NCBI RefSeq assembly: GCF_051020985.1
Contig: NW_027475138.1
Location: 930,001-994,000, forward strand
Direction of reading: 5' to 3'
Source: Nomia melanderi
Lineage: Eukaryota > Arthropoda > Insecta > Hymenoptera > Halictidae
Length of the DNA: 64,000 bases
Shown here: one piece after another, positions 34,331 to 47,822 of the stretch
Layout of the letters: the number at the start of each line of letters is the position of its first letter
Position numbering within the stretch: position 1 is the first letter of the stretch
Made by a program: the position numbers and the translations under genes
Notes under the pieces: generated by a model
Databases searched by the model: none
Seen by the model: the letters and a program-made list of their open reading frames with translations, nothing else
What the model was told of the DNA's origin: nothing

Positions 34331-36994
34331 AGGGAAAAATCCAATATATATCTGGTGATATCTCGGGCGCTATTAGAGATAGCGCAATAAGCCAAAGGGA
34401 ATTATCTGCAGGAGGCCCTGGCGCATGCATCTGTGCAGCGGGAACGACCTAGGACCACCAGGGGCCGAGAAAACCACCGTCTCATGGGGCCGGACACTCA
34501 GGGTAAGGGAAAAATCCAATATATATCTGGTGATGTCTCGGGTGCTATTACAGATAGCGCAATAAACCAAAGTGAATTATCTGCAGGAGGCCCTTGCGCA
34601 TGAATCTGTGCAACGGGAACGTCCCCGGACCACCAGGGGCCGAGAAAACCACAGTCTCATGGGGCCGGACACTCAGGGTCAGGGGAAAATCCAATATAGA
34701 TCTGGTGATATCTCGGCTGCTATTACAGATAGCGCAATAAATCAAAGTGCATTACCTGTAGGAGGCCCTGGCGCATGAATCTGTGCAGCAGGATCGTCCT
34801 CGGACCTCCAGGGGCCGAGACAACGACCGTCTCATGGGGCCGGACACTCAGGGTCAGGGTAAAATCCAATATATATCTGGTGATATCTCGGGTGCTATAA
34901 CAGATAGCGCAATAAATCAAAGTGCATTGTCTGTAGGAGGCCCTGGCGCATGAATCTGTGCAGCGGGAACGACCTCGGACCACCAGGGGCCGAGAAAAGC
35001 ACAGTCTCATGGGGCCGGACACTCAGGGTCAGGGCAAAATCCAATATATATCTGGTGATATCTCGGGTGCTATTAGAGATAGCGCAATAAACCAAAGTGA
35101 ATTATCTGCAGGAGGCCCTGGCGCATGAATCTGTGCAGCGGGAACTACCGCGGACCACCAGGGGCCGAGAAAACGACCGTCTCATGGGGCCGGACACTCA
35201 GGGTCAGTGAAAAATCCAATATATATCTGCTGATATCTCGGGTGCTATTACAGATAGCGCAATAAATCAAAGTGCATTGTCTGTAGGAGGCCCTGGCGCA
35301 TGAATCTGTGCAGCGGGAACGACCTCGGACCACCAGGGGCCGAGAAAACCACAGTCTCATGGGGCCGCACACTCAGGGTCAGGGGAAAATCCAATATATA
35401 TCTGGTGATATCTCGGGTGCTATTACAGATAGAGCAATAAATCAAAGTGCATTGTCTGTAGGAGGCCCTGGCGCATGAATGTGTGCAGCGGGAACGACCT
35501 CGGACCACCAGGGGCCGAGAAAACCGCAGTCTCATGGGGCCGGACACTCAGGGTCAGGGAAAAATCCAATATATATCTGGTGATATCTCGGGCGCTATTA
35601 GAGATAGCGCAATAAGCCAAAGGGAATTATCTGCAGGAGGCCCTGGCGCATGCATCTGTGCAGCGGGAACGACCTAGGACCACCAGGGGCCGAGAAAACC
35701 ACCGTCTCATGGGGCCGGACACTCAGGGTAAGGGAAAAATCCAATATATATCTGGTGATGTCTCGGGTGCTATTACAGATAGCGCAATAAACCAAAGTGA
35801 ATTATCTGCAGGAGGCCCTTGCGCATGAATCTGTGCAACGGGAACGTCCCCGGACCACCAGGGGCCGAGAAAACCACAGTCTCATGGGGCCGGACACTCA
35901 GGGTCAGGGGAAAATCCAATATAGATCTGGTGATATCTCGGCTGCTATTACAGATAGCGCAATAAATCAAAGTGCATTACCTGTAGGAGGCCCTGGCGCA
36001 TGAATCTGTGCAGCAGGATCGTCCTCGGACCTCCAGGGGCCGAGACAACGACCGTCTCATGGGGCCGGACACTCAGGGTCAGGGTAAAATCCAATATATA
36101 TCTGGTGATATCTCGGGTGCTATAACAGATAGCGCAATAAATCAAAGTGCATTGTCTGTAGGAGGCCCTGGCGCATGAATCTGTGCAGCGGGAACGACCT
36201 CGGACCACCAGGGGCCGAGAAAAGCACAGTCTCATGGGGCCGGACACTCAGGGTCAGGGTAAAATCCAATATATATCTGGTGATATCTCGGGTGCTATTA
36301 GAGATAGCGCAATAAACCAAAGTGAATTATCTGCAGGAGGCCCTGGCGCATGAATCTGTGCAGCGGGAACTACCGCGGACCACCAGGGGCCGAGAAAACG
36401 ACCGTCTCATGGGGCCGGACACTCAGGGTCAGTGAAAAATCCAATATATATCTGCTGATATCTCGGGTGCTATTACAGATAGCGCAATAAATCAAAGTGC
36501 ATTGTCTGTAGGAGGCCCTGGCGCATGAATCTGTGCAGCGGGAACGACCTCGGACCACCAGGGGCCGAGAAAACCACAGTCTCATGGGGCCGCACACTCA
36601 GGGTCAGGGGAAAATCCAATATATATCTGGTGATATCTCGGGTGCTATTACAGATAGAGCAATAAATCAAAGTGCATTGTCTGTAGGAGGCCCTGGCGCA
36701 TGAATGTGTGCAGCGGGAACGACCTCGGACCACCAGGGGCCGAGAAAACCGCAGTCTCATGGGGCCGGACACTCAGGGTCAGGGAAAAATCCAATATATA
36801 TCTGGTGATATCTCGGGCGCTATTAGAGATAGCGCAATAAGCCAAAGGGAATTATCTGCAGGAGGCCCTGGCGCATGCATCTGTGCAGCGGGAACGACCT
36901 AGGACCACCAGGGGCCGAGAAAACCACCGTCTCATGGGGCCGGACACTCAGGGTAAGGGAAAAATCCAATATATATCTGGTGATGTCTCGGGTG
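34331..36994 (+). repeat. 7-monomer tandem (period 1,225 bp), about 2.2 copies
   Basis: Copy 1 runs 34,331-35,555, copy 2 runs 35,556-36,780, and a partial third reaches 36,994. Shared marks include TGATGTCTCGG (34,531, 35,756 and 36,981), GTCCCCGGACC (34,621 and 35,846), AGCAGGATCG (34,787 and 36,012), GAACTACCGCGG (35,143 and 36,368), ATATCTGCTGATATC (35,223 and 36,448) and GGGGCCGCACAC (35,364 and 36,589). The copies are almost identical by eye; one difference is AGGGCAAAATCC (35,031) against AGGGTAAAATCC. The period equals that of the 0-2 kb tandem, but the unit content is different. Confidence 0.9.
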
Positions 36995-39845
36995 CTCTTA
37001 GAGATAGCGCAATAAACGAAAGTGAATTATCTGCAGGAGGCCCTGGCGCATGAATCTGTGCAGCGGGAACGACCGCGGACCACCAGGGGCCGAGAAAACC
37101 ACCGTCTCATGGGGCCGGACACTCAGGGTCAGGGAAAAATCCAATATATATCTGGTGATATCTCGGGTGCTATTAGAGATAGCGCAATAAACCGAAGTGA
37201 GTTATCTGCAGGAGGCCCTGGCGCATGAATCTGTGCAGCGGGAACGACCTCGGAACACCAGGGACCGAGAAAACCACCGTCTCATGGGGCCGGACACTCA
37301 GGGTCAGTGAAAAATCCAATATATATGTGGTGATATCTCGGGTGCTATTACAGATAGCGCAATAAATCAAAGTGCATTGTCTGTAGGAGACCCTGGCTCA
37401 TGAACCTGTGCAACGGGAACGACCTCGGACCACCAGGGGCCGAGAAAACCACAGTCTCATGGGGCCGGACACTCAGGGTCAGGGGAAAATCCAATATATA
37501 TCTGGTGATATCTCGGGTGCTATTAGAGATAGCGCAATAAACCAAAGTGAATTATCTGCAGGAGGCCCTGGCGCATGAATCTGAGCAACGGGAACGACCC
37601 CGGACCACGAGGGGCCGAGAAAACCACAGTCTCATGGGGCCGGACACTCAGGGTCAGGGGAAAATCCAATATAGATCTGGTGATATCTCGGGTGCTATTA
37701 CACATAGCGCAATAAACCAAAGTGAATTATCTGCAGGAGGCCCTTGCGCATGAATCTGTGCAACGGGAACGTCCTCGGACCACCAGGGGCCGAGAAAACC
37801 ACAGTCTCATGGGGCCGGACACTCAGGGTCAGTGGAAAATCCAATATAGATCTGGTGATATCTCGGGTGCTATTACAGATAGCGCAATAAATCAAAGTGC
37901 ATTACCTGTAGGAGGCCCTGGCGCATGAATCTGTGCAGCGGGAACGTCCTCGGACCTCCAGGGGCCGAGACAACGACCGTCTCATGGGGCCGGACACTCA
38001 GGGTCAGGGTAAAATCCAATATATATCTGGTGATATCTCGGGTGCTATAACAGATAGCGCAATAAATCAAAGTGCATTGTCTGTAGGAGGCCCTGGCGCA
38101 TGAATCTGTGCAGCGGGAACGACCTCGGACCACCAGGGGCCGAGAAAACCACAGTCTCATGGGGCCGGACACTCAGGGTCAGGGAAAAATCCAATATATA
38201 TCTGGTGATATCTCGGGCGCTATTAGAGATAGCGCAATAAGCCAAAGGGAATTATCTGCAGGAGGCCCTGGCGCATGCATCTGTGCAGCGGGAACGACCT
38301 AGGACCACCAGGGGCCGAGAAAACCACCGTCTCATGGGGCCGGACACTCAGGGTAAGGGAAAAATCCAATATATATCTGGTGATGTCTCGGGTGCTATTA
38401 GAGATAGCGCAATAAACGAAAGTGAATTATCTGCAGGAGGCCCTGGCGCATGAATCTGTGCAGCGGGAACGACCGCGGACCACCAGGGGCCGAGAAAACC
38501 ACCGTCTCATGGGGCCGGACACTCAGGGTCAGGGAAAAATCCAATATATATCTGGTGATATCTCGGGTGCTATTAGAGATAGCGCAATAAACCGAAGTGA
38601 GTTATCTGCAGGAGGCCCTGGCGCATGAATCTGTGCAACGGGAACGACCTCGGACCACCAGGGGCCGAGAAAACCATAGTCTCATGGGGCCGAACACTCA
38701 GGGTCAGGGGAAAATCCAATATATATCTGGTAATATCTCGGGTGCTATTAGAGATAGCGCAATAAATCAAAGTGCATTGTCTGTAGGAGGCCCTGGCGCA
38801 TGAATCTGTGCAGCGGGAACGACCTCGGAACACCAGGGACCGAGAAAACCACCGTCTCATGGGGCCGGACACTCAGGGTCAGTGAAAAATCCAATATATA
38901 TGTGGTGATATCTCGGGTGCTATTACAGATAGCGCAATAAATCAAAGTGCATTGTCTGTAGGAGACCCTGGCTCATGAACCTGTGCAACGGGAAAGACCT
39001 CGGACCACCAGGGGCCGAGAAAACCACAGTCTCATGGGGCCGGACACTCAGGGTCAGGGGAAAATCCAATATATATCTGGTGATATCTCGGGTGCTATTA
39101 GAGATAGCGCAATAAACCAAAGTGAATTATCTGCAGGAGGCCCTGGCGCATGAATCTGAGCAACGGGAACGACCCCGGACCACGAGGGGCCGAGAAAACC
39201 ACAGTCTCATGGGGCCGGACACTCAGGGTCAGGGGAAAATCCAATATAGATCTGGTGATATCTCGGGTGCTATTACACATAGCGCAATAAACCAAAGTGA
39301 ATTATCTGCAGGAGGCCCTTGCGCATGAATCTGTGCAACGGGAACGTCCTCGGACCACCAGGGGCCGAGAAAACCACAGTCTCATGGGGCCGGACACTCA
39401 GGGTCAGTGGAAAATCCAATATAGATCTGGTGATATCTCGGGTGCTATTACAGATAGCGCAATAAATCAAAGTGCATTACCTGTAGGAGGCCCTGGCGCA
39501 TGAATCTGTGCAGCGGGAACGTCCTCGGACCTCCAGGGGCCGAGACAACGACCGTCTCATGGGGCCGGACACTCAGGGTCAGGGTAAAATCCAATATATA
39601 TCTGGTGATATCTCGGGTGCTATAACAGATAGCGCAATAAATCAAAGTGCATTGTCTGTAGGAGGCCCTGGCGCATGAATCTGTGCAGCGGGAACGACCT
39701 CGGACCACCAGGGGCCGAGAAAACCACAGTCTCATGGGGCCGGACACTCAGGGTCAGGGAAAAATCCAATATATATCTGGTGATATCTCGGGCGCTATTA
39801 GAGATAGCGCAATAAGCCAAAGGGAATTATCTGCAGGAGGCCCTG
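36760..39845 (+). repeat. 8/9-monomer tandem pair (1,400 and 1,575-bp offsets)
   Basis: Copy 1 is about 36,760-38,159 and copy 2 about 38,160-39,845. The 5' parts match at offset 1,400, sharing ACCGAAGTGAG at 37,191 and 38,591. From about 37,250 the offset is 1,575, sharing CCTGGCTCATGAACC (37,392 and 38,967), ATCTGAGCAACGG (37,580 and 39,155), CCACGAGGGG and TTACACATAGCG (37,698 and 39,273). Copy 2 thus has one extra unit (about 38.62-38.80 kb), marked by AACACTCAGG (38,693) and GGTAATATCTC (38,729). Confidence 0.88.
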
Positions 39846-40109
39846 GCGCATGAATCTGTGCAGCGGGAAGGATCTCGGACCATCAGGGGCCGAGACATCC
39901 ACCGTCTCATGGGGCCGGACACTCAGGGTCAGGGAAAAATCCAATATATATCTGGTGATATCTCAGGTGCTATTACAGATAGCGCAATAAATCAAAGTGC
40001 ATTGTCTGTAGGAGGCCCTGGCGCATGAATCTGTGCAGCGGGAACGACCTCGGACCACCAGGGGCCGAGAAAACCACAGTCTCATGGGGCCGGACACTCA
40101 GGGTCAGGG
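39846..40109 (+). repeat. Epsilon-like and beta units at a junction
   Basis: Satellite only. The unit at 39,851-39,910 carries GGAAGGATCTCGG and GACATCCACC, as at 9,941 and 41,796, and replaces the gamma unit that ends the preceding 8/9-mer copy. CTCAGGTGC at 39,963 is a private change. Confidence 0.7.
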
Positions 40110-41710
40110 GAAAATCCAATATATATCTGGTGATATCTCTGGTGCTATTACAGATAGAGCAATAAATCAGAGTGCATTGTCTGTAGGAGGCCCTGGCGCA
40201 TGAATCTGTGCAGCGGGAACGACCTCGGACCACCAGGGGCCGAGAAAACCACAGTCTCATGGGGCCGGACACTCAGGGTCAGGGGAAAATCCAATATATA
40301 TCTGGTGATATCTCGGGTGCTATTACAGATAGAGCAATAAATCAAAGTGCATTGTCTGTAGGAGGCCCTGGCGCATGAATGTGTGCAGCGGGAACGACCT
40401 TGGACCACCAGGGGCCGAGAAAACCGCAGTCTCATGGGGCCGGACACTCAGGGTCAGGGAAAAATCCAATATATATCTGGTGATATCTCGGGCGCTATTA
40501 GAGATAGCGCAATAAGCCAAAGGGAATTATCTGCAGGAGGCCCTGGCGCATGCATCTGTGCAGCGGGAACGACCTAGGACCACCAGGGGCCGAGAAAACC
40601 ACCGTCTCATGGGGCCGGACACTCAGGGTAAGGGAAAAATCCAATATATATCTGGTGATATCTCGGGTGCTATTACAGATAGCGCAATAAACCAAAGTGA
40701 ATTATCTGCAGGAGGCCCTTGCGCATGAATCTGTGCAACGGGAACGTCCTCGGACCACTAGGGGCCGAGAAAACCACAGTCTCATGGGGCCGGACACTCA
40801 GGGTCAGGGGAAAATCCAATATAGATCTGGTGATATCTCGGCTGCTATTACAGATAGCGCAATAAATCAAAGTGCATTACCTGTAGGAGGCCCTGGCGCA
40901 TGAATCTGTGCAGCGGGAACGTCCTCGGACCTCCAGGGGCCGAGACAACGACCGTCTCATGGGGCCGGACACTCAGGGTCAGGGTAAAATCCAATATATA
41001 TCTGGTGATATCTCGGGTGCTATAACAGATAGCGCAATAAATCAAAGTGCATTGTCTGTAGGAGGCCCTGGCGCATGGATCTGTGCAGCGGGAACGACCT
41101 CGGACCACCAGGGGCCGAGAAAAGCACAGTCTCATGGGGCCGGACACTCAGGGTCAGGGGAAAATCCAATATATATCTGGTGATATCTCTGGTGCTATTA
41201 CAGATAGAGCAATAAATCAGAGTGCATTGTCTGTAGGAGGCCCTGGCGCATGAATCTGTGCAGCGGGAACGACCTCGGACCACCAGGGGCCGAGAAAACC
41301 ACAGTCTCATGGGGCCGGACACTCAGGGTCAGGGGAAAATCCAATATATATCTGGTGATATCTCGGGTGCTATTACAGATAGAGCAATAAATCAAAGTGC
41401 ATTGTCTGTAGGAGGCCCTGGCGCATGAATGTGTGCAGCGGGAACGACCTTGGACCACCAGGGGCCGAGAAAACCGCAGTCTCATGGGGCCGGACACTCA
41501 GGGTCAGGGAAAAATCCAATATATATCTGGTGATATCTCGGGCGCTATTAGAGATAGCGCAATAAGCCAAAGGGAATTATCTGCAGGAGGCCCTGGCGCA
41601 TGCATCTGTGCAGCGGGAACGACCTAGGACCACCAGGGGCCGAGAAAACCACCGTCTCATGGGGCCGGACACTCAGGGTAAGGGAAAAATCCAATATATA
41701 TCTGGTGATA
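40110..41710 (+). repeat. 6-monomer tandem (period 1,050 bp), partial second copy
   Basis: Bases 40,110-40,660 match 41,160-41,710 at offset 1,050 (6 units). Shared marks include AAATCAGAGTGC (40,165 and 41,215), GACCTTGGACC (40,397 and 41,447) and the following gamma unit. The 500 bases between them (about 40,661-41,159) contain the CCACTAGGGG unit and a GCATGGATCTG unit (41,075). Confidence 0.85.
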
Positions 41711-43269
41711 TCTCGGGCGCTATTAGAGATAGCGCAATAAGCCAAAGGGAATTATCTGCAGGAGGCCCTGGCGCATGAATCTGTGCAGCGGGAAGGATCT
41801 CGGACCATCAGGGGCCGAGACATCCACCGTCTCATGGGGCCGGACACTCAGGGTCAGGGAAAAATCCAATATATATCTGGTGATATCTCGGGTGCTATTA
41901 CAGATAGCGCAATAAATCAAAGTGCATTGTCTGTAGGAGGCCCTGGCGCATGAATCTGTGCAGCGGGAACGACCTCGGACCACCAGGGGCCGAGAAAACC
42001 ACAGTCTCATGGGGCCGGACACTCAGGGTCAGGGGAAAATCCAATATATATCTGGTGATATCTCTGGTGCTATTACAGATAGAGCAATAAATCAAAGTGC
42101 ATTGTCTGTAGGAGGCCCTGGCGCATGAATGTGTGCTGCGGGAACGACCTCGGACCACCAGGGGCCGAGAAAACCGCAGTCTCATGGGGCCGGACATTCA
42201 GGGTCAGGGAAAAATCCAATATATATGTGGTGATATCTCGGGTGCTATTACAGATAGCGCAATAAATCAAAGTGCATTGTCTGTAGGAGACCCTGGCGCA
42301 TGAACCTGTGCAACGGGAACGACCTCGGACCACCAGGGGCCGAGAAAACGACCGTCTCATGGGGCCGGACGCTCAGGGTCAGTGAAAAATCCAATATATA
42401 TCTGGTGATATCTCGGGTGCTATTAGAGATAGCGCAATAAACCAAAGTGAATTATCTGCAGGAGGCCCTGGCGCATGAATCTGTGCAGCGGGAACGACCT
42501 CGGACCACCAGGGGCCGAGAAAACCACAGTCTCATGGGGCCGGACACTCAGGGTCAGGGGAAAATCCAATATATATCTGGTGATATCTCGGGTGCTATTA
42601 CAGATAGAGCAATAAATCAAAGTGCATTGTCTGTAGGAGGCCCTGGCGCATGAATGTGTGCAGCGGGAACGACCTCGGACCACCAGGGGCCGAGAAAACC
42701 GCAGTCTCATGGGGCCGGACACTCAGGGTCAGGGAAAAATCCAATATATATCTGGTGATATCTCGGGCGCTATTAGAGATAGCGCAATAAGCCAAAGGGA
42801 ATTATCTGCAGGAGGCCCTGGCGCATGCATCTGTGCAGCGGGAACGACCTAGGACCACCAGGGGCCGAGAAAACCACCGTCTCATGGGGCCGGACACTCA
42901 GGGTAAGGGAAAAATCCAATATATATCTGGTGATGTCTCGGGTGCTATTAGAGATAGCGCAATAAACGAAAGTGAATTATCTGCAGGAGGCCCTGGCGCA
43001 TGAATCTGTGCAGCGGGAACGACCGCGGACCACCAGGGGCCGAGAAAACCACAGTCTCATGGGGCCGGACACTCAGGGACAGGGGAAAATCCAATATATA
43101 TCTGGTGATATCTCGGGTGCTATTACAGATAGAGCAATAAATCAAAGTGCATTGTCTGTAGGAGGCCCTGGCGCATGAATGTGTGCAGCGGGAACGACCT
43201 CGGACCACCAGGGGCCGAGAAAACCGCAGTCTCATGGGGCCGGACACTCAGGGTCAGGGAAAAATAAAA
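41711..43269 (+). repeat. Block related to 33.5-34.2 kb, followed by mixed units
   Basis: From 41,723 to about 42,415 the units follow 33,498-34,190 (offset 8,225), ending in the ATATGTGG and GACCCTGGCGCATGAACC pair, with GTGTGCTGCGGG (42,132) as a private change. Then come an alpha unit, a unit with AGAGCAATAAATC, a gamma unit (42,832) and a delta unit (42,965). The unit near 43,265 has AAAATAAAATATATATC in place of AAAATCCAATATATATC. Confidence 0.75.
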
Positions 43270-46200
43270 TATATATCTGGTGATATCTCGGGCGCTATTA
43301 CAGATAGCGCAATAAATCAAAGTGCATTGTCTGCAGGAGGCCCTGGCGCATGCATCTATGCAGCGGGAACGACCTAGGACCACCAGGGGCCGAGAAAACC
43401 ACCGTCTCATGGGGCCGGACACTCAGGGTAAGGGAAAAATCCAATATATATCTGATGATGTCTCGGGTGCTATTAGAGATAGCGCAATAAACGAAAGTGA
43501 ATTATCTGCAGGAGGCCCTGGCGCATGAATCTGTGCAGCGGGAACGACCGCGGACCACCAGGGGCCGAGAAAACCACCGTCTCATGGGGCCGGACACTCA
43601 GGGTCAGGGAAAAATCCAATATATATCTGGTGATATCTCGGGTGCTATTAGAGATAGCGCAATAAACCAAAGTGAGTTATCTGCAGGAGGCCCTGGCGCA
43701 TGAATCTGTGCAACGGGAACGACCTCGGACCACCAGGGGCCGAGAAAACCATAGTCTCATGGGGCCGGACACTCAGGGTCAGGGGAAAATCCAATATATA
43801 TCTGGTGATATCTCGGGTGCTATTAGAGATAGCGCAATAAATCAAAGTGCATTGTCTGTAGGAGGCCCTGGCGCATGAATCTGTGCAGCGGGAACGACCT
43901 CGGAACACCAGGGACCGAGAAAACCACCGTCTCATGGGGCCGGACACTCAGGGTCAGTGAAAAATCCAATATATATGTGGTGATATCTCGGGTGCTATTA
44001 CAGATAGCGCAATAAATCAAAGTGCATTGTCTGTAGGAGACCCTGGCGCATGAACCTGTGCAGCGGGAACGACCTCGGACCACCAGGGGCCGAGAAAACC
44101 ACAGTCTCATGGGGCCGGACGCTCAGGGTCAGTGAAAAATCCAATATATATCTGGTGATATCTCGGGTGCTATTAGAGATAGCGCAATAAACCAAAGTGA
44201 ATTATCTGCAGGAGGCCCTGGCGCATGAATCTGTGCAACGGGAACGACCCCGGACCACCAGGGGCCGAGAAAACCACAGTCTCATGGGGCCGGACACTCA
44301 GGGTCAGGGGAAAATCCAATATAGATCTGGTGATATCTCGGGTGCTATTACAGATAGCGCAATAAACCAAAGTGAATTATCTGCAGGAGGCCCTTGCGCA
44401 TGAATCTGTGCAACGGGAACGTCCTCGGACCACCAGGGGCCGAGAAAACCACAGTCTCATGGGGCCGGACACTCAGGGTCAGGGGAAAATCCAATATAGA
44501 TCTGGTGATATCTCGGCTGCTATTACAGATAGCGCAATAAATCAAAGTGCATTACCTGTAGGAGGCCCTGGCGCATGAATCTGTGCAGCGGGAACGTCCT
44601 CGGACCTCCAGGGGCCGAGACAACGACCGTCTCATGGGGCCGGACACTCAGGGTCAGGGTAAAATCCAATATATATCTGGTGATATCTCGGGTGCTATAA
44701 CAGATAGCGCAATAAATCAAAGTGCATTGTCTGTAGGAGGCCCTGGCGCATGGATCTGTGCAGCGGGAACGACCTCGGACCACCAGGGGCCGAGAAAAGC
44801 ACAGTCTCATGGGGCCGGACACTCAGGGTCAGGGTAAAATCCAATATATATCTGGTGATATCTCGGGTGCTGTTAGAGGTAGCGCAATAAACCAAAGTGA
44901 ATTATATGCAGGAGGCCCTGGCGCATGAATCTGTGCAGCGGGAACGACCGCGGACCACCAGGGGCCGAGAAAAGCACAGTCTCATGGGGCCGGACACTCA
45001 GGGTCAGGGGAAAATCCAATATATATCTGGTGATATCTCGGGTGCTATTAGAGATAGCGCAATAAATCAAAGTGCATTGTCTGTAGGAGGCCCTGGCGCA
45101 TGAATCTGTGCAGCGGGAACGACCTCTGAACACCAGGGACCGAGAAAACCACCGTCTCATGGGGCCGGACACTCAGGGTCAGTGAAAAATCCAATATATA
45201 TGTGGTGATATCTCGGGTGCTATTACAGATAGCGCAATAAATCAAAGTGCATTGCCTGTAGGAGACCCTGGCGCATGAACCTGTGCAGCGGGAACGACCT
45301 CGGACCACCAGGGGCCGAGAAAACCACAGTCTCATGGGGCCGGACGCTCAGGGTCAGTGAAAAATCCAATATATATCTGGTGATATCTCGGGTGCTATTA
45401 GAGATAGCGCAATAAACCAAAGTGAATTATCTGCAGGAGGCCCTGGCGCATGAATCTGTGCAACGGGAACGACCCCGGACCACCAGGGGCCGAGAAAACC
45501 ACAGTCTCATGGGGCCGGACACTCAGGGTCAGGGGAAAATCCAATATAGATCTGGTGATATCTCGGGTGCTATTACAGATAGCGCAATAAACCAAAGTGA
45601 ATTATCTGCAGGAGGCCCTTGCGCATGAATCTGTGCAACGGGAACGTCCTCGGACCACCAGGGGCCGAGAAAACCACAGTCTCATGGGGCCGGACACTCA
45701 GGGTCAGGGGAAAATCCAATATAGATCTGGTGATATCTCGGCTGCTATTACAGATAGCGCAATAAATCAAAGTGCATTGTCTGTAGGAGGCCCTGGCGCA
45801 TGAATCTGTGCAGCGGGAACGACCTCGGACCACCACGGGCCGAGAAAACCACAGTCTCATGGGGCCGGACACTCAGGGTCAGTGGAAAATCCAATATAGA
45901 TCTGGTGATATCTCGGGTGCTATTACAGATAGCGCAATAAATCAAAGTGCATTACCTGTAGGAGGCCCTGGCGCATGAATCTGTGCAGCGGGGACGTCCT
46001 CAGACCGCCAGGGGCGGAGACAACGACCGTCTCATGGGGCCGGACACTCAGGGTCAGGGTAAAATCCAATATATATCTGGTGATATCTCGGGCGCTATTA
46101 CAGATAGCGCAATAAATCAAAGTGCATTGTCTGCAGGAGGCCCTGGCGCATGCATCTGTGCAGCGGGAACGACCTAGGACCACCAGGGGCCGAGAAAACC

Positions 46201-47822
46201 ACCGTCTCATGGGGCCGGACACTCAGGGTAAGGGAAAAATCCAATATATATCTGATGATGTCTCGGGTGCTATTAGAGATAGCGCAATAAACGAAAGTGA
46301 ATTATCTGCAGGAGGCCCTGGCGCATGAATCTGTGCAGCGGGAACGACCTCGGACCACCAGGGGCCGAGAAAACCACAGTCTCATGGGGCCGGATGCTCA
46401 GGGTCAGTGAAAAATCCAATATATATCTGGTGATATCTCGGGTGCTATTAGAGATAGCGCAATAAAACAAAGTGAATTATCTGCAGGAGGCCCTGGCGCA
46501 TGAATCTGTGCAACGGGAACGACCCCGGACCACCAGGGGCCGAGAAAACCACAGTCTCATGGGGCCGGACACTCAGGGTCAGGGGAAAATCCAATATAGA
46601 TCTGGTGATATCTCGGGTGCTATTACAGATAGCGCAATAAACCAAAGTGAATTATCTGCAGGAGGCCCTTGCGCATGAATCTGTGCAACGGGAACGTCCT
46701 CGGACCACTAGGGGCCGAGAAAACCACAGTCTCATGGGGCCGGACACTCAGGGTCAGGGGAAAATCCAATATATATCTGGTGATATCTCGGCTGCTATTA
46801 CAGATAGCGCAATAAATCAAAGTGCATTACCTGTAGGAGGCCCTGGCGCATGAATCTGTGCAGCGGGAACGTCCTCGGACCTCCAGGGGCCGAGACAACG
46901 ACCGTCTCATGGGGCCGGACACTCAGGGTCAGGGTAAAATCCAATATATATCTGGTGATATCTCGGGTGCTATAACAGATAGCGCAATAAATCAAAGTGC
47001 ATTGTCTGTAGGAGGCCCTGGCGCATGGATCTGTGCAGCGGGAACGACCTCGGACCACCAGGGGCCGAGAAAAGCACAGTCTCATGGGGCCGGACACTCA
47101 GGGTCAGGGTAAAATCCAATATATATCTGGTGATATCTCGGGTGCTATTAGAGATAGCGCAATAAACCAAAGTGAATTATATGCAGGAGGCCCTGGCGCA
47201 TGAATCTGTGCAGCGGGAACGACCGCGGACCACCAGGGGCCGAGAAAAGCACAGTCTCATGGGGCCGGACACTCAGGGTCAGGGGAAAATCCAATATATA
47301 TCTGGTGATATCTCGGGTGCTATTAGAGATAGCGCAATAAATCAAAGTGCATTGTCTGTAGGAGGCCCTGGCGCATGAATCTGTGCAGCGGGAACGACCT
47401 CGGAACACCAGGGACCGAGAAAACCACCGTCTCATGGGGCCGGACACTCAGGGTCAGTGAAAAATCCAATATATATGTGGTGATATCTCGGGTGCTATTA
47501 CAGATAGCGCAATAAATCAAAGTGCATTGCCTGTAGGAGACCCTGGCGCATGAACCTGTGCAGCGGGAACGACCTCGGACCACCAGGGGCCGAGAAAACC
47601 ACAGTCTCATGGTGCCGGACGCTCAGGGTCAGTGAAAAATCCAATATATATCTGGTGATATCTCGGGTGCTATTAGAGATAGCGCAATAAACCAAAGTGA
47701 ATTATCTGCAGGAGGCCCTGGCGCATGAATCTGTGCAACGGGAACGACCCCGGACCACCAGGGGCCGAGAAAACCACAGTCTCATGGGGCCGGACACTCA
47801 GGGTCAGGGGAAAATCCAATAT
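43270..47822 (+). repeat. Duplicated block with a 3-monomer difference
   Basis: Bases 43,270-43,547 match 46,070-46,347 (offset 2,800), and 44,073-45,547 match 46,348-47,822 (offset 2,275). The second copy therefore lacks exactly 525 bases (three units, 43,548-44,072). Shared marks include CATGATGTCTCGG-like ATCTGATGATGTC (43,452 and 46,252), GCATGGATCTGTGC (44,749 and 47,024), AATTATATGCAGG (44,903 and 47,178) and GCATTGCCTGTAGG (45,249 and 47,524). Private changes include GCTGTTAGAGGTAGC (44,870) in the first copy. The missing three units occur again at about 51.5-52.2 kb. Confidence 0.87.
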
